Shown piece after piece: positions 7,642-14,375 of a DNA stretch of 64,000 nt (its first letter is position 1; each line of letters starts with the position of its first letter). The position numbers were made by a program, and so were the translations under genes. The stretch lies in assembly GCA_963727845.1 (NCBI GenBank), contig CAVSHI010000001.1, positions 1 through 64,000 on the forward strand, in the 5' to 3' direction. The notes beneath the pieces are model-generated. The model searched no databases, was not told where the DNA came from, and saw only the letters and a program-made list of their open reading frames with translations. The stretch comes from JBEKTW01 sp963727845 (GTDB lineage: Bacteria > Bacteroidota > Ignavibacteria > UBA10030 > SZUA-254).

Positions 7642-8167
7642 TACCGTTTCCTTTTGTTGTGTATGAGAATTTGGATTCCGCCGGAATCAACGTAACTCCG
7701 GCCAGAAAACCGTTGGTTTTCACGTATGCCAACGTCTTTTGCATGTCAGGCTCGAATGACTCGGGGACCGTCTTCAAAAGACCGCGTTTCTCTGCAAGCT
7801 TGACGAAGGTTTCCATGTTGGTTATTTCGATCTTATCGCGGCCCATGCGTAACTTCAAGACTCCATGCGGCAGTGCAATCGATTTGCACGATGGGTCTTC
7901 AGCATTCATACTTCGTATGAATCCTTCGAGTTGCCATGCCAGCCATGATGCCTTCTTCTCGATCTTCTGAAGTTCTGACTGTCTGAATTCCTCTATTAGC
8001 TTAGTCTCTTCGTCAGCGAGATTGTTGACTTCAGTAGCTTTTGATTCCAGAACAGCTAAAGCAGCAAGAACTTGATCTGCGCGGAGCCTGGACATTTCCA
8101 GGCGGTCTTCTTTTTCCCGGACTTCAGCTTCTGCGAGTAGTTCGTCCATAAATGAAGGTGGCATCAT
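7598..8167 (-). CDS. Mu Gam-like host-nuclease inhibitor protein
   Basis: A 189-aa protein matching the Mu Gam layout: a long N-terminal coiled coil (residues ~10-75, rich in Glu/Lys/Leu), then KKASWLAWQLEGFI, then the conserved strand SIALPHGVLKLRMGRDKIEI followed by a helix and a short C-terminal strand. Gam is a Ku-related protein that binds double-strand ends and shields them from host exonucleases. Its ATG overlaps the stop of the 23-aa peptide gene (ATGA), so translation is coupled. An ATP-dependent DNA ligase in the same operon makes an end-protection/end-joining role attractive. The C-terminal ~25 residues are Gly/Glu-rich and probably disordered. Confidence 0.8.
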   Translation of the reverse strand: MMPPSFMDELLAEAEVREKEDRLEMSRLRADQVLAALAVLESKATEVNNLADEETKLIEEFRQSELQKIEKKASWLAWQLEGFIRSMNAEDPSCKSIALPHGVLKLRMGRDKIEITNMETFVKLAEKRGLLKTVPESFEPDMQKTLAYVKTNGFLAGVTLIPAESKFSYTTKGNGNGKAEQSEAGTEAE

Positions 8168-8235
8168 AACCCCCTTAGAATGATTTTGAGAATGGCTTTT
8201 GCAACTTGCTTCACTTTCTGCCAGTTTATCTTCAT
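8164..8235 (-). CDS. 23-aa smalltalk-like micropeptide
   Basis: The frame begins MKINWQKVKQVAK and ends in a hydrophobic, basic tail (AILKIILRGL). GGAATTC sits just before the ATG at 8235, and the stop overlaps the start of the Gam-like gene as ATGA. This tight coupling, together with the Met-Lys-(I/L)-(N/D)-W-x-K-V start and amphipathic tail, resembles the NCBI family called smalltalk: very short peptides found in Bacteroidota mobile elements, function unknown. It is too short for ordinary gene finders. It could simply be a leader peptide that couples translation. Confidence 0.6.
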   Translation of the reverse strand: MKINWQKVKQVAKAILKIILRGL

Positions 8236-8271
8236 GTGAATTCCTTTGATTGTGGAGTGTTCTATTGAGAT

Positions 8272-8337
8272 TAAAGAAGCCGCATCAGAACAAGCGTCCC
8301 AATTGTGAGTTGGCGTGAGCGCGTCTTCTGCGGCTTC
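8272..8337 (-). terminator. possible weak terminator or processing hairpin
   Basis: GAAGCCGCA (8276-8284) pairs with TGCGGCTTC (8329-8337) around a 44-base loop, directly downstream of the ligase gene. On the minus strand the stem is followed by TTTAAT, a poor T tract. It may attenuate rather than end transcription into the micropeptide and Gam genes. Confidence 0.35.
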
Positions 8338-8344
8338 GATGTGC

Positions 8345-9247
8345 TTATTGTTCACCCTGATACAAGACACATTGCTTCGGATTCTTATCGGGTCGAAGTC
8401 CGCCGTATTGCGGATGTCTGATCGCGCCTGATTTCAATCGTTCCATGCCTTTGATGATGACTGCTTTTCCTATGTACTTTTCAGGTGAACGCGACATATC
8501 AGAACGGATAGAATCTGTCATACCGGATGCCTGGCCAAGCTCTCGAAGCTCACCTTTGATGTATTGTCCGAACCTGACAGCACCGATACTGGCATTGAAT
8601 TTACCGGCGCCTTTGGTGAATCCAATGATGACACAGTCGAACGTCGCAGACTTCTTCTGTTTGTACCAGTTATTCGCAGGTCTTCCGCTTTGGATGTATG
8701 GGGCGTACCGATTCTTCAGCATGATGCCCTCACCATGATTCGCCATGACCTTATTATAGAGAGTCCACTTTGCTTTGGTCGAATAGGCGTAGGGCAGAAT
8801 GATGATATGGTCCGATTGAAGCTTGGGCTGAAGTATTTCAAGAATGGATATCCGGCAGTCGAGATCCTGTGCTGTGAGATCGCGACGGCAATGATGCAGG
8901 ACATCGAACACGAACATCTTTACGAGTCTGCTATCACCGTTCGTGTTCTTTCGATGAACAGTTCCTGCAAGTGTTGCTGAATCCTGTCCTGGCAGAAGTA
9001 TCTCTGAATCCAGAACAGTCCCGATAAGCTCTGGAAATCGTAACGATGCGAGATGTGGTAATGCGCTCGTCTTTTCAAGCGGTCTGGAATAATCGTTCAC
9101 ACCCGCTGAACGAGAGAATATTCTCAACCCGTTCTTTGTGATGTGAGCTACTGCTCGCATGCCATCTAGCTTCTCCTGTGCCACATAGTTTGGATCTTCC
9201 ATAAGTTGCTCAAAATGCTCTTCGTCTCTTACTCCCTGAGCATTCAT
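8345..9247 (-). CDS. ATP-dependent DNA ligase
   Basis: A 300-aa compact ligase. Motif I is EKLDGMRA at residues 26-33, with Lys as the AMP acceptor. Motif III-like residues are in DSEILLPG, motif IV is EGIMLKN (about 174-180), and motif V is NWYKQKK. A C-terminal OB domain follows (CVIIGFTKGAGKF onward). It is shorter than host LigD- or Lig1-type enzymes and resembles phage and plasmid ligases. It sits between a WGR protein and the Gam-like gene. Expected activity is sealing nicks or broken ends with ATP in the cytoplasm; no polymerase or nuclease domain is attached. Confidence 0.9.
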   Translation of the reverse strand: MNAQGVRDEEHFEQLMEDPNYVAQEKLDGMRAVAHITKNGLRIFSRSAGVNDYSRPLEKTSALPHLASLRFPELIGTVLDSEILLPGQDSATLAGTVHRKNTNGDSRLVKMFVFDVLHHCRRDLTAQDLDCRISILEILQPKLQSDHIIILPYAYSTKAKWTLYNKVMANHGEGIMLKNRYAPYIQSGRPANNWYKQKKSATFDCVIIGFTKGAGKFNASIGAVRFGQYIKGELRELGQASGMTDSIRSDMSRSPEKYIGKAVIIKGMERLKSGAIRHPQYGGLRPDKNPKQCVLYQGEQ

Positions 9248-9255
9248 TGCCCAGA

Positions 9256-9528
9256 TTATCGGGACTTCACTCTTTTTTTTTCTACAGGTGCAGGCGATGA
9301 TTGGCCGTTACCGACAATGATGTAGCCCTTGCGCTGTTTCTCCAACTGCTTCTTTTGCATCTCTGCAATAGCTTCCTGTTGGCTGTCGCCGTCATAGATG
9401 ATAGCTTCTTTGGCTGCTTGGCCGATTGCTCCGTAGAAACCTTTCACGGTAACCCGGCCATTGTTCTTGAACAGGTCGAGTTCGTAATACTTGTTGTGCC
9501 CAGCTGTTGTACATTCAAGTCGAATCAT
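9256..9528 (-). CDS. WGR domain protein
   Basis: A 90-aa protein that is essentially one WGR domain: MIRLECTTAGHNKYYELDLF, then VTVKGFYGAIGQ, with the Trp-Gly-Arg position represented by YGAIGQ. It ends in a charged helix and basic tail (KKRVKSR). WGR domains bind nucleic acid and occur in PARPs and in bacterial repair or defence contexts. GGATTATTC precedes the ATG at 9528. It lies 8 bases before the ligase gene and probably partners it. Confidence 0.75.
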   Translation of the reverse strand: MIRLECTTAGHNKYYELDLFKNNGRVTVKGFYGAIGQAAKEAIIYDGDSQQEAIAEMQKKQLEKQRKGYIIVGNGQSSPAPVEKKRVKSR

Positions 9529-9556
9529 GAATAATCCTTTGTGATTGTTAGGGAAA

Positions 9557-9589
9557 TGAAAAAGCCGGTACCACGGAGGATACCGGCCT
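9557..9589 (-). terminator. intrinsic terminator after the DUF932 gene
   Basis: GCCGGTA (9564-9570) and TACCGGC (9581-9587) form a 7-bp stem extended by AAG/CTT. On the minus strand it is followed by TTTTTC. It separates the upstream (DUF932 and beyond) and downstream (WGR-ligase-Gam) parts of the minus-strand cluster. Confidence 0.7.
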
Positions 9590-9619
9590 TACACCAGAAC
9601 GGCACGAACCGTCCCGAAA

Positions 9620-10582
9620 CTAGTTCATGGACATCTTCTGGGCAAGCTGGAAAGCTTTCAGTTTCAGCTTCTCGCCACCACCAAACCAGATGCTCTTCAG
9701 ATGCTTGGATGTATCCTTGCTGTGTTGCACATGGTCTGCGAATTCAGTTACGGCGTTGTATGCGCCCCAGAGGTTGCCGCGTGATAACTCGGCACCTTGT
9801 CCGGTTTCATGCAATTCCATGATCGCTTCTCGGATGTTCTCGTTGCGCGTCTGGAATCTCGCATCCGGATTCGCAGGAACAAGAGCTTTCACGTATTCGA
9901 CCAATTGCTTGTCAGTGATCTTACGCAAAGCCATACGATTGAAGATGGTGTCGAGCTGCATGAACAAGCTATTGGTCAGGCCCAAAAGCTTATGAGCTTC
10001 TTCCAGCTTATGAACCGCATTTGAAGTGTGCCGGATACGGACTTCTTGTTCGTTTCCTTCCAATGCAACCGACAACGTGTTGCTGCAAACTACCCGTACA
10101 GGCGTAAGCTTTGCACGAACCACTGCCGATCCATCGTGTGAATTTGTGAGCAAGAGATACTGGTCGACAATATCCTTTGTGCCTACACGAATGTGCGAAG
10201 GCAGTTTCGCAAGGATCCAGATTCTTTCGCCTTTTCCCAAAACGCCGGCAGTGTGATACATTGCTTCATCTGATCCGACAAGCGCATCGAAGAACGCGAA
10301 GGCATCCCGGTTCTGGATGGGCTCATAGCGCGATCCCACAACGCCCAGCACTTCATTTGTATCCGTTCGTACGGTTGCGAATGTGTTCGGAACGATCTTC
10401 TGCTTCCGGTTGATGATTGTTTTCAGTGGCTTCAGTTGCACCTTGAAATCCAGCCGTGCAGCTTCGATTGCCTGCTGAGCTGTCGCAGGATTCTGAAGAT
10501 GAACTCCAAGCCTGTGCCACGGAACTTCGCCAGTATAAAACATGCTTGCTCTCCCGTTTTGCATGTAGAGATTGTCAGACAT
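9620..10582 (-). CDS. DUF932 / phage-plasmid-like protein
   Basis: A 320-aa member of the DUF932 group, annotated in databases as phage/plasmid-like protein TIGR03299. Recognisable parts are the N-terminal MSDNLYMQNGRASMFYTGEV with PWHRLG, the central VVGSRYEPIQNRDAFAFFD, and VRVVCSNTLSVAL. The length fits the family. These proteins are common on plasmids, ICEs and phages beside DNA-metabolism genes; their biochemical role is unknown. A ribosome-binding site AAGGAGCAAC lies before ATG 10582. Confidence 0.88.
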   Translation of the reverse strand: MSDNLYMQNGRASMFYTGEVPWHRLGVHLQNPATAQQAIEAARLDFKVQLKPLKTIINRKQKIVPNTFATVRTDTNEVLGVVGSRYEPIQNRDAFAFFDALVGSDEAMYHTAGVLGKGERIWILAKLPSHIRVGTKDIVDQYLLLTNSHDGSAVVRAKLTPVRVVCSNTLSVALEGNEQEVRIRHTSNAVHKLEEAHKLLGLTNSLFMQLDTIFNRMALRKITDKQLVEYVKALVPANPDARFQTRNENIREAIMELHETGQGAELSRGNLWGAYNAVTEFADHVQHSKDTSKHLKSIWFGGGEKLKLKAFQLAQKMSMN

Positions 10583-10611
10583 TGTTGCTCCTTGAATTGT
10601 TGTTCGTTCAG

Positions 10612-10863
10612 TTAATACATAAGCCGTTGGACTTCGTCTTGGATGGCTCTTTCCATGAATCGTTGACTTCGAGCAGCTTTGCGCATGATTCTTTCCCGTT
10701 CTTCATAGTCTCCAACGACAATTATCATGCCTGTGTAACTATTGCGAACCGCATACATAACTTGAGACTCGGAAGCTTCAATCACGACAGTTGAATCGCA
10801 GTGGGTTGTTTCGACAGCTTTATCGTCAGTTGTGACTACAACACATCGTTCCAGGCGTGGCAT
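10612..10863 (-). CDS. small uncharacterised element protein
   Basis: An 83-aa protein starting MPRLERCVVVTT, with beta strands first and a basic helical C-terminus (RERIMRKAARSQRFMERAIQ). No family is recognised. ATG 10863 with GGGAG eight bases upstream is preferred over a TTG at 10869 that overlaps the stop of the clamp-like gene. It is within the same transcription unit as its neighbours. Confidence 0.6.
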   Translation of the reverse strand: MPRLERCVVVTTDDKAVETTHCDSTVVIEASESQVMYAVRNSYTGMIIVVGDYEERERIMRKAARSQRFMERAIQDEVQRLMY

Positions 10864-10865
10864 TG

Positions 10866-11378
10866 TCAATCTCCCACTTTCACGGGCATGATAAGCCCCA
10901 CCTCGCCGTTTGAATCTCTGAGCGGCCTTACAAGAATTGATTGATCCGGTGTGCTCATCTCAAGAATTACTTGTTCAGAGCCAAGCGAATCGGCAAGATC
11001 CTTTAGAAAGGATACGTTGATGCCGAAACGAATCTTTCTCTTCTTATGTGCGTTCCGGAGTATCTTGTACAAGCTTGGCGGCTTTACATTTCGGTCTGGT
11101 CTTGTAATTGCAGTTCCATCGGACAGAATTTGCTTTCCGTCGAGCGTGATTTGAACTGCATCGAATGCCTTTGGTGTAACCTTACGGCCAAGTCTCAACG
11201 CTTCAGGTGAAAGCCAGCCTTTCTTGTCGCTTTTGTCGGAAACAACCGGCACAATTGCCAGTATATGACCGTTCGTTGCGGCTGCATGTCTGCGGGTAAC
11301 GAAAATATTGGTAAGAGATGTCTGTGTTTCATCAAGTGACACGGCTTTTTCGAGTTTGTACTTCCTATTGATTTCCAT
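10866..11378 (-). CDS. DNA polymerase III beta-clamp-like protein
   Basis: A 170-aa protein resembling one and a half domains of the sliding clamp. ATNGHILAIVPV matches the clamp strand found after the first helix (ATDGHRLA in host DnaN), and FGINVSFLKDLADSLGSEQV followed by VRPLRDSNGEVGLIMPVKV matches the C-terminal domain with its M-P-V end. A full host clamp is about 370 aa, so this is a shortened element-encoded version. It may load or redirect polymerase during replication of the element. It precedes the 83-aa gene by a stop/start near-overlap. Confidence 0.75.
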   Translation of the reverse strand: MEINRKYKLEKAVSLDETQTSLTNIFVTRRHAAATNGHILAIVPVVSDKSDKKGWLSPEALRLGRKVTPKAFDAVQITLDGKQILSDGTAITRPDRNVKPPSLYKILRNAHKKRKIRFGINVSFLKDLADSLGSEQVILEMSTPDQSILVRPLRDSNGEVGLIMPVKVGD

Positions 11379-11468
11379 TACGGGGGTTCTCCAAATGATT
11401 TACAGGATGAATGGCTTCCAATGATTGATTAGAACAATGGCAGCGCCACCTCTGTCTTATACCATATT

Positions 11469-11642
11469 CTATGGCTTGAAGGCGGAGGCAAACGGTGGAA
11501 CCTCAATGACTTTCCATAAGCCTGTTTGTAATTCCTCCTCCGCGTACTTCTCGGCTTCTTCTTTTGAATCCCAGGTCATTATGGACCCCGATTCAGCTTC
11601 GACAACAAAACTGAATGTCATCCAATCGATGATTGCAAACAT
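11469..11642 (-). CDS. small uncharacterised protein
   Basis: A 57-aa protein beginning MFAIIDWMTFSFVVEAESGS and containing WDSKEEAEKYAEEEL, a pattern seen in small phage proteins of unknown role. AAAGGAGATATC directly before ATG 11642 fixes this start against a longer frame from 11702. It follows the RadC-like gene closely. Confidence 0.6.
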   Translation of the reverse strand: MFAIIDWMTFSFVVEAESGSIMTWDSKEEAEKYAEEELQTGLWKVIEVPPFASAFKP

Positions 11643-11655
11643 GATATCTCCTTTC

Positions 11656-12111
11656 TTATAGTATTCCTCGTTCAGCAAACGATGTGTAAGAGTTGCCAGC
11701 AAATATGATGTGATCGTTGACCGTTATGCCAACGATCTTGCCGGATTCAACTATCTGCTTAGTGATCTGGATATCTTCTGCGGAAGGTTCAGCATTGTCG
11801 GAAGGGTGGTTGTGGGCAAGTATTATACTGGCAGCAGTGATTACGATAGCTCCGCGGAATACTTCGCGTGGATGAACGAGGGAACTGTTCAATATTCCCT
11901 CGGAGATTACTTCAAATCCTAAGACACGGTTTGCAGAATTCAGCCAAAACACTATAAAGCGTTCACGGACATGATCCTTGAACAATGATCTGTAGTTGTC
12001 GATTACATCTTGAGGGGATCGGATCGTCAATCGTGATTTATCGGCAAGCTCTGGAATCGTTTCTTTCGATTCCTGAAAACGCCAGGTTACAGTTCGGGTG
12101 CAGTATTTCAT
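11656..12111 (-). CDS. RadC-like JAB-domain protein
   Basis: A 151-aa JAB/MPN-type metalloprotein of the RadC family without the N-terminal HhH domain. Motifs present are VHPREVFRGAI, then the metal-binding HNHPSDNAEPSAED (H-x-H and Asp), and a C-terminal VNDHIIFAGNSYTSFAERG. Such short RadC proteins are typical of plasmids, ICEs and phages; the metal site predicts a hydrolase but the substrate is not known. It is the first gene of the minus-strand operon, and its ribosome-binding site lies in a hairpin (12119-12145). Confidence 0.9.
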   Translation of the reverse strand: MKYCTRTVTWRFQESKETIPELADKSRLTIRSPQDVIDNYRSLFKDHVRERFIVFWLNSANRVLGFEVISEGILNSSLVHPREVFRGAIVITAASIILAHNHPSDNAEPSAEDIQITKQIVESGKIVGITVNDHIIFAGNSYTSFAERGIL

Positions 12112-12118
12112 AGGTACT

Positions 12119-12145
12119 CCAAGATGTTATAGAATGACATCTTGG
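12119..12145 (-). promoter_or_regulatory. hairpin covering the ribosome-binding site of the RadC-like gene
   Basis: CCAAGATGT and ACATCTTGG are perfect inverted repeats separated by 9 bases. On the minus strand the 3' arm ends in TTGG, and the next bases complete GGAG, six bases before the ATG at 12111. The structure could hide the ribosome-binding site or act as a repressor operator. Confidence 0.5.
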
Positions 12146-12511
12146 TTCTTATGCCAGAAAAGAGGACCCAAATGGGTCCCATCGTCACTACCGCATACTG
12201 GAGTCCCTAACATCTTTCTACTCTCGATCTGAAGACGGGGTAGGCATCGAATATCCAGATAGAATGAGTGATTTCTAGAATTTTTTTAGATTTATTTATT
12301 GGCGATCCCAGAAGTTGACAATGCCCGAAATGTTTTGTAGATTCTCGAAGTAAATTTAAGGAGTGGAATTGGCAAACTTACCATCGATTCTTGCTTTACT
12401 GCTTCGACAATCAGAAGAAATGTATATGCAATATTGTGTCATTACAGATGTTATACGCAATGCGTGGCTACTGAAACTTAACCACGAACTCTCAACTTGA
12501 TAGGAGGCACA
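12146..12511. other. divergent non-coding region with a conserved element
   Basis: About 365 bases between the minus-strand operon and the next plus-strand gene; promoters for both are expected here. Bases 12164-12290 are related to 22006-22155: both have ATGGGTCCCATC, then GAAGACGG 59 or 60 bases later, then TAGAATTTTTTT. GGACCC/GGGTCC around AAAT forms a small hairpin at 12165-12179. Near 12450 a GTTATAC followed by GCAATGCGTGGC could be a cassette core site. Confidence 0.5.
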
Positions 12512-12988
12512 ATGTTAGAACACCTCAGTATAGGAAAACTTACTCTGCTGCTCGCTTTCTTATTCGTCTTTTTGTCAGCTGTTTCTGTCACAATCCGTAA
12601 GAAGTCCCCGCCGCTACTACGAATCGTTGGATTGCTGATTGCTCTCGCCGCCGTCGTTGTTGTGCTGAATTGGCAGTCGGTCTATCGTGCATTTGCCCCG
12701 CCTAATCCTGTAATTGTGGACAAAGGAGGAGATGATCTGTCATCTAAACTTTTCGATTATTCTCTAAGAGTGTGGGCCGACGTTCGCAACGATGGGGGAG
12801 ATGGTACAGTTGCAATGGAAGCAAGCATCTCCCAAGGCGATAACACTTACACGCAAACCACGACACAATATTTCAAATCCCTTCAGACCGCTCGGATGCA
12901 AATAGTTTTCGAGGAACCCACCTTCCTCGGGACTCTATTTAAAGGCGGCTGGAAATACCAAGTAAGAGTGTTCGCTTATGGCAAGTAA
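12512..12988 (+). CDS. two-TM membrane protein with external domain
   Basis: A 158-aa protein. Two membrane segments (about residues 8-28 and 38-58) are separated by a basic loop (TIRKKSPPLLR). The remaining ~100 residues, probably periplasmic, form a beta-rich domain with no known motif. GGAGG five bases before ATG 12512 fixes the start; an in-frame TTG lies 15 bases upstream. It lies between a GTTATAC site at 12450 and the palindromic attC-like site at 13042-13183, so it is probably a gene cassette. Function unknown. Confidence 0.65.
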   Translation: MLEHLSIGKLTLLLAFLFVFLSAVSVTIRKKSPPLLRIVGLLIALAAVVVVLNWQSVYRAFAPPNPVIVDKGGDDLSSKLFDYSLRVWADVRNDGGDGTVAMEASISQGDNTYTQTTTQYFKSLQTARMQIVFEEPTFLGTLFKGGWKYQVRVFAYGK

Positions 12989-13041
12989 TACGGCGTGGCT
13001 ATAGTGGCACACTCATTCGTTTCAAAACGTAGCCACGCACA

Positions 13042-13183
13042 TGCGCATAGCAACCCCAAAAAAGGAAGCTCCATATTGTATATGCAAGGTGGTCGCTTCA
13101 TTGCTTTCGCTCAATGACTCGATGCTTCGCAACTTTTATAGCGAACGAAAGCAACGACTTCTTTTTGGTGGACGTTATGCGCA
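13042..13183 (+). other. palindromic attC-like recombination site
   Basis: The outer arms GCGCATAGC (13043-13051) and GTTATGCGC (13174-13182) are complementary with one mismatch. Inside them, CCCCAAAAAAGGAAG opposes CTTCTTTTTGGTGG, and further inside TTGCTTTCGCTC opposes GAACGAAAGCAA. The result is a ~140-base imperfect palindrome with a GTTATGC core at the 3' end, the architecture of long integron attC sites. No integron integrase gene is in the window. A similar GCGCATAACAAG occurs at 13737, after the next gene. Confidence 0.55.
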
Positions 13184-13220
13184 AGCAACCACACTCATAA
13201 TAACTTGAGCTAGACTAATT

Positions 13221-13715
13221 GTGAGAGAACCCAAAGATGATCCTGCGCTCCTTGCTGCAATCGGAAGAGTAACCGTCGAAACGGGCAGACTGGAGCAACT
13301 ACTTGCAGAGATTGGTGACTTGCTTGTGAATCCAAAGGAGCCCTGGGTAGGGAAAGCCTTCACGACTGATGTTCCTCTAAATCGCCTCATAGATGCGGTG
13401 GTTTGGCTGTACAGCGAGCGACAACTCCCTGACCCAAGACGTTTCAAGAGCATCTTAGATAGCGTTTTCACACTGGCGCAGGAGCGCAATCGGGTAGTTC
13501 ACTCTCGTTGGATCTTGTCGGCAGTGCTCTCAGGTTTTCCTGTTCTGCCAATTCGCACTCGAATTGAATCCAGGAATCGAAAGGGACCCACCTATAAAGT
13601 CGAGGATTTCACAGAAGGACAAATCAATCAACTGGCTGACAGAATCGCAAAGGTTACTTCCGACTTGATACCTTTCTGGAAACATGCAGTTCGACTATCA
13701 GGATTGGAAATGTAA
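13221..13715 (+). CDS. HEPN-like helical protein
   Basis: A 164-aa, alpha-helical protein starting at GTG. AQERNRVVHSRW at about residues 90-101 contains R-N-R-V-V-H, the Rx4H signature of HEPN domains; flanking helices (TVETGRLEQLLAEIGDLL and ADRIAKVTSDLIPFWK) suit a four-helix fold. A role in RNA cleavage or defence is possible but not shown. Directly upstream is the attC-like site; downstream, GCGCATAAC at 13737 may be the start of a second, truncated one. So this too looks like a cassette gene. Confidence 0.6.
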   Translation: MREPKDDPALLAAIGRVTVETGRLEQLLAEIGDLLVNPKEPWVGKAFTTDVPLNRLIDAVVWLYSERQLPDPRRFKSILDSVFTLAQERNRVVHSRWILSAVLSGFPVLPIRTRIESRNRKGPTYKVEDFTEGQINQLADRIAKVTSDLIPFWKHAVRLSGLEM

Positions 13716-13736
13716 AGAATGAAGGTGTGGTTGCCT

Positions 13737-13749
13737 GCGCATAACAAGT
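13737..13749 (+). other. half attC-like site
   Basis: GCGCATAACAAG repeats the 5' arm of the palindromic site at 13043 (GCGCATAGCAAC). No matching GTTATGC follows within 200 bases, so it may be a broken cassette end. Confidence 0.3.
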
Positions 13750-13914
13750 AAAAATACGACGTTGGTATGATCTCGGCCATCAAAATCCTCGTTCAACATC
13801 TTTTGCCACGGGCGATTGGTGTATGAGTGGAATCGCAGAAGTGATGAGTTGTTCGCTGATATACTATGCGTCCCTGCGTTGCCCTTATAAACTAATATTG
13901 AAAGGATGTTATCG

Positions 13915-14232
13915 ATGAAAATCAAGTACCCACCTTTGAGATCGAACATCGGCCGTCGAGGTAAACGTAAGTCGTCAGATGGTAGGTTGGTGAGATACGT
14001 CATCGATGACGAGATAGTTCACACTCAATTTAATGCTCCTCACAAAATAATAGTGCTACAAAAGATTGTCTATGTTGATGACAATAGCAGTGAGTTCCGA
14101 TTGGCCTATTACATCATTGGAAAGAAACCGAGGATGAGAGGGAAATGGGTCTTCGGTCAGTTTGCCACCTTGATCCCCCAGAGAGATTTCCGGGCAATAG
14201 TGACAGCAGCCAAACAGAAGGGCTGGATATAG
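13915..14232 (+). CDS. small basic uncharacterised protein
   Basis: A 105-aa basic protein (N-terminus rich in Arg/Lys: SNIGRRGKRKSSDGRLVR), then alternating strands (HKIIVLQKIVYVDD, FRLAYYIIGKK) and a C-terminal helix ending in Trp-Ile. No family is recognised. ATG 13915 is chosen because AAAGGA lies eight bases upstream; the ATG at 13906 is inside that ribosome-binding site. It stands alone before the restriction-modification gene. Confidence 0.6.
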   Translation: MKIKYPPLRSNIGRRGKRKSSDGRLVRYVIDDEIVHTQFNAPHKIIVLQKIVYVDDNSSEFRLAYYIIGKKPRMRGKWVFGQFATLIPQRDFRAIVTAAKQKGWI

Positions 14233-14375
14233 ATTGTAATGACGAGCTGGGAGTAGACTGACGGATCTAATAAACAGATAAAAAGCCGCACCATCGACTC
14301 TCCCACATTTGGCATGGCGATTCCGTATATTTTGGGCATATTATTTCGACTTTATCAACCATACTAAATTAGATA

